Source of the DNA: Hippopus hippopus
Lineage: Eukaryota > Mollusca > Bivalvia > Cardiida > Cardiidae
Length of the DNA stretch: 64,000 nucleotides
Assembly: GCA_946811185.2 (NCBI GenBank)
Contig: OX328107.1
Coordinates: forward strand, 22,899,587-22,963,586
Direction: 5' to 3'
Within the stretch, counting starts at the first letter, position 1; every line of letters starts with the position of its first letter. The position numbers and the translations under genes are program-made. Below are positions 63,312-64,000 of this stretch, in pieces. The notes under the pieces were generated by a model. The model worked only from the letters and a program-made list of their open reading frames with translations, was not told the origin of the DNA and searched no databases.

Positions 63312-63757
63312 TGAGCCATTACCACACAGTCCCGTGTTTTAACTACTCGGTGGAAGAAGGCTTTTGAAAACATCGTCAAAAAATAAAAATAAAAAAATGA
63401 GCAAATGCTTGTAACTTGCATTTTCTTCTTTTCCTCCACAATGCTTTCTACCTTTTCAAAAGCAATACGATCATTTGTGCCATTTGTCGTATCAAAGGAT
63501 TTTAATTTAGAGACGTATAAAATTATGTCTTCTAGTAGAGTAAAGGTATTGGATTTGTGATCAGAAAGTCCGGGTTTGATCCAATGAACATTGTAGAAAA
63601 AGAAGAAAATGCTGGTAACCAGCATTTTCTCCTTTTTTCCCACAATGTTTTCTGTCCTACCAAGGACAAATTTTGTCAATTTAGCCACTTTAATTTGTCG
63701 TGTGCAAATGCTTTCAGTTTGGGCCAGTTTAAAATTTTGTCGTTTGGTGAAGATTAA
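63312..63757 (-). mobile_element. Two family A copies
   Basis: 63312..63543 (AT-rich insertion in one arm) and 63583..63757 (right half with perfect palindrome, ends GTTTGGTGAAGATTAA). Confidence 0.72.
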
Positions 63758-63865
63758 ACTATCGTAACTCAGAGATCCGACGGAGTTTTGATATCTATAT
63801 ATACAATCAACAGGGGCATCTTTAGCATTGAAAGTCATCATCACCCCATCAGTGTTTTACGACTG

Positions 63866-64000
63866 AACTATGTACCAAATGACAAAATTTTAAACTTGTC
63901 AAAACTGAAAGCATTTGCAGACGACAAATTCAAAGCATTTGCAGAAGTCACATGAAATTTACAACAAAAAAATTTAAATTTGTTCTGGAAAGGGCACATG
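63866..64000 (+). mobile_element. Family A element cut by the window edge
   Basis: GTACCAAATGACAAAATTTT begins a left arm with a 24-bp inner duplication (AAAGCATTTGCAGACGACAA, then AAAGCATTTGCAGAAG). Confidence 0.65.

Noticed and set aside
4811..64000. CRISPR-like array of regularly repeated palindromes
   Set aside because: The repeats are 200-bp transposon copies with irregular spacing in an intron-bearing animal genome, not a prokaryotic array.

Overview
This is a eukaryotic, AT-rich, intron-bearing window, most likely from a bivalve mollusc. The coding exons resemble ordinary animal genes. Most of the remaining DNA is short palindromic elements, tRNA-derived SINEs whose 3' ends read AATCAATCAATC, and an 'aggtcactaggtcaaatctt' type tandem repeat, all of which I associate with bivalve genomes. 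I cannot name the species.

Layout. (1) 1-7004, plus strand: the last four coding exons of a ZIP8/ZIP14-type (SLC39A) metal transporter. Its 5' exons lie off the left edge. (2) 7005-22158: intergenic DNA made almost entirely of transposon fossils. (3) 22159-37364, minus strand: a complete nine-exon NSRP1 (nuclear speckle splicing regulatory protein 1) gene. All splice phases agree and give 540 codons plus stop. Its introns hold a mariner fragment, a THAP-domain ORF facing a second short acidic ORF, SINEs and many palindromic elements. (4) 37365-37451: a compact head-to-head promoter with two CCAAT boxes. (5) 37452-38085, plus strand: a two-exon gene for a 53-residue single-pass membrane protein that I do not recognise. 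(6) 38086-52100: a repeat field with SINEs, a LINE 3' end and a probable decayed Tc1-like transposase. (7) 52112-52851, plus strand: a TATA promoter and the first coding exon of a secreted protein; I could not find its later exons. (8) 52852-64000: repeats, including a 470-bp inverted-repeat element filled with ACGTGCGCACGT palindromes and a 39-bp minisatellite.

The dominant element, here called family A, is a 229-bp non-coding element. It starts TTAA-CTCTTTACCA, ends TGGTAAAGGG-TTAA, and carries a roughly 70-bp near-perfect palindrome in the middle. I count about 100 copies and fragments, roughly a quarter of the window by my rough estimate. In this report the + orientation of family A means the end with CTCTTTACCAAACGACAAAA is at the left. 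Family B has a different palindrome (GATCAAGATCAGACTGCACA) and also uses TTAA. Family C has ends like GAGCCATGCTCTG. Family D has ends like GTATTCACCAACCATTC. Two nested insertions show the TTAA target duplication directly.

The most interesting points are these: the two palindrome arms often share mirrored substitutions; some copies are left-left chimeras or have lost the palindrome; one family A end forms the NSRP1 stop codon boundary; and a symmetric THAP cassette bounded by inverted motifs and perfect CRE sites sits in an NSRP1 intron. All protein names rest on motif recognition by eye. No database search was run.
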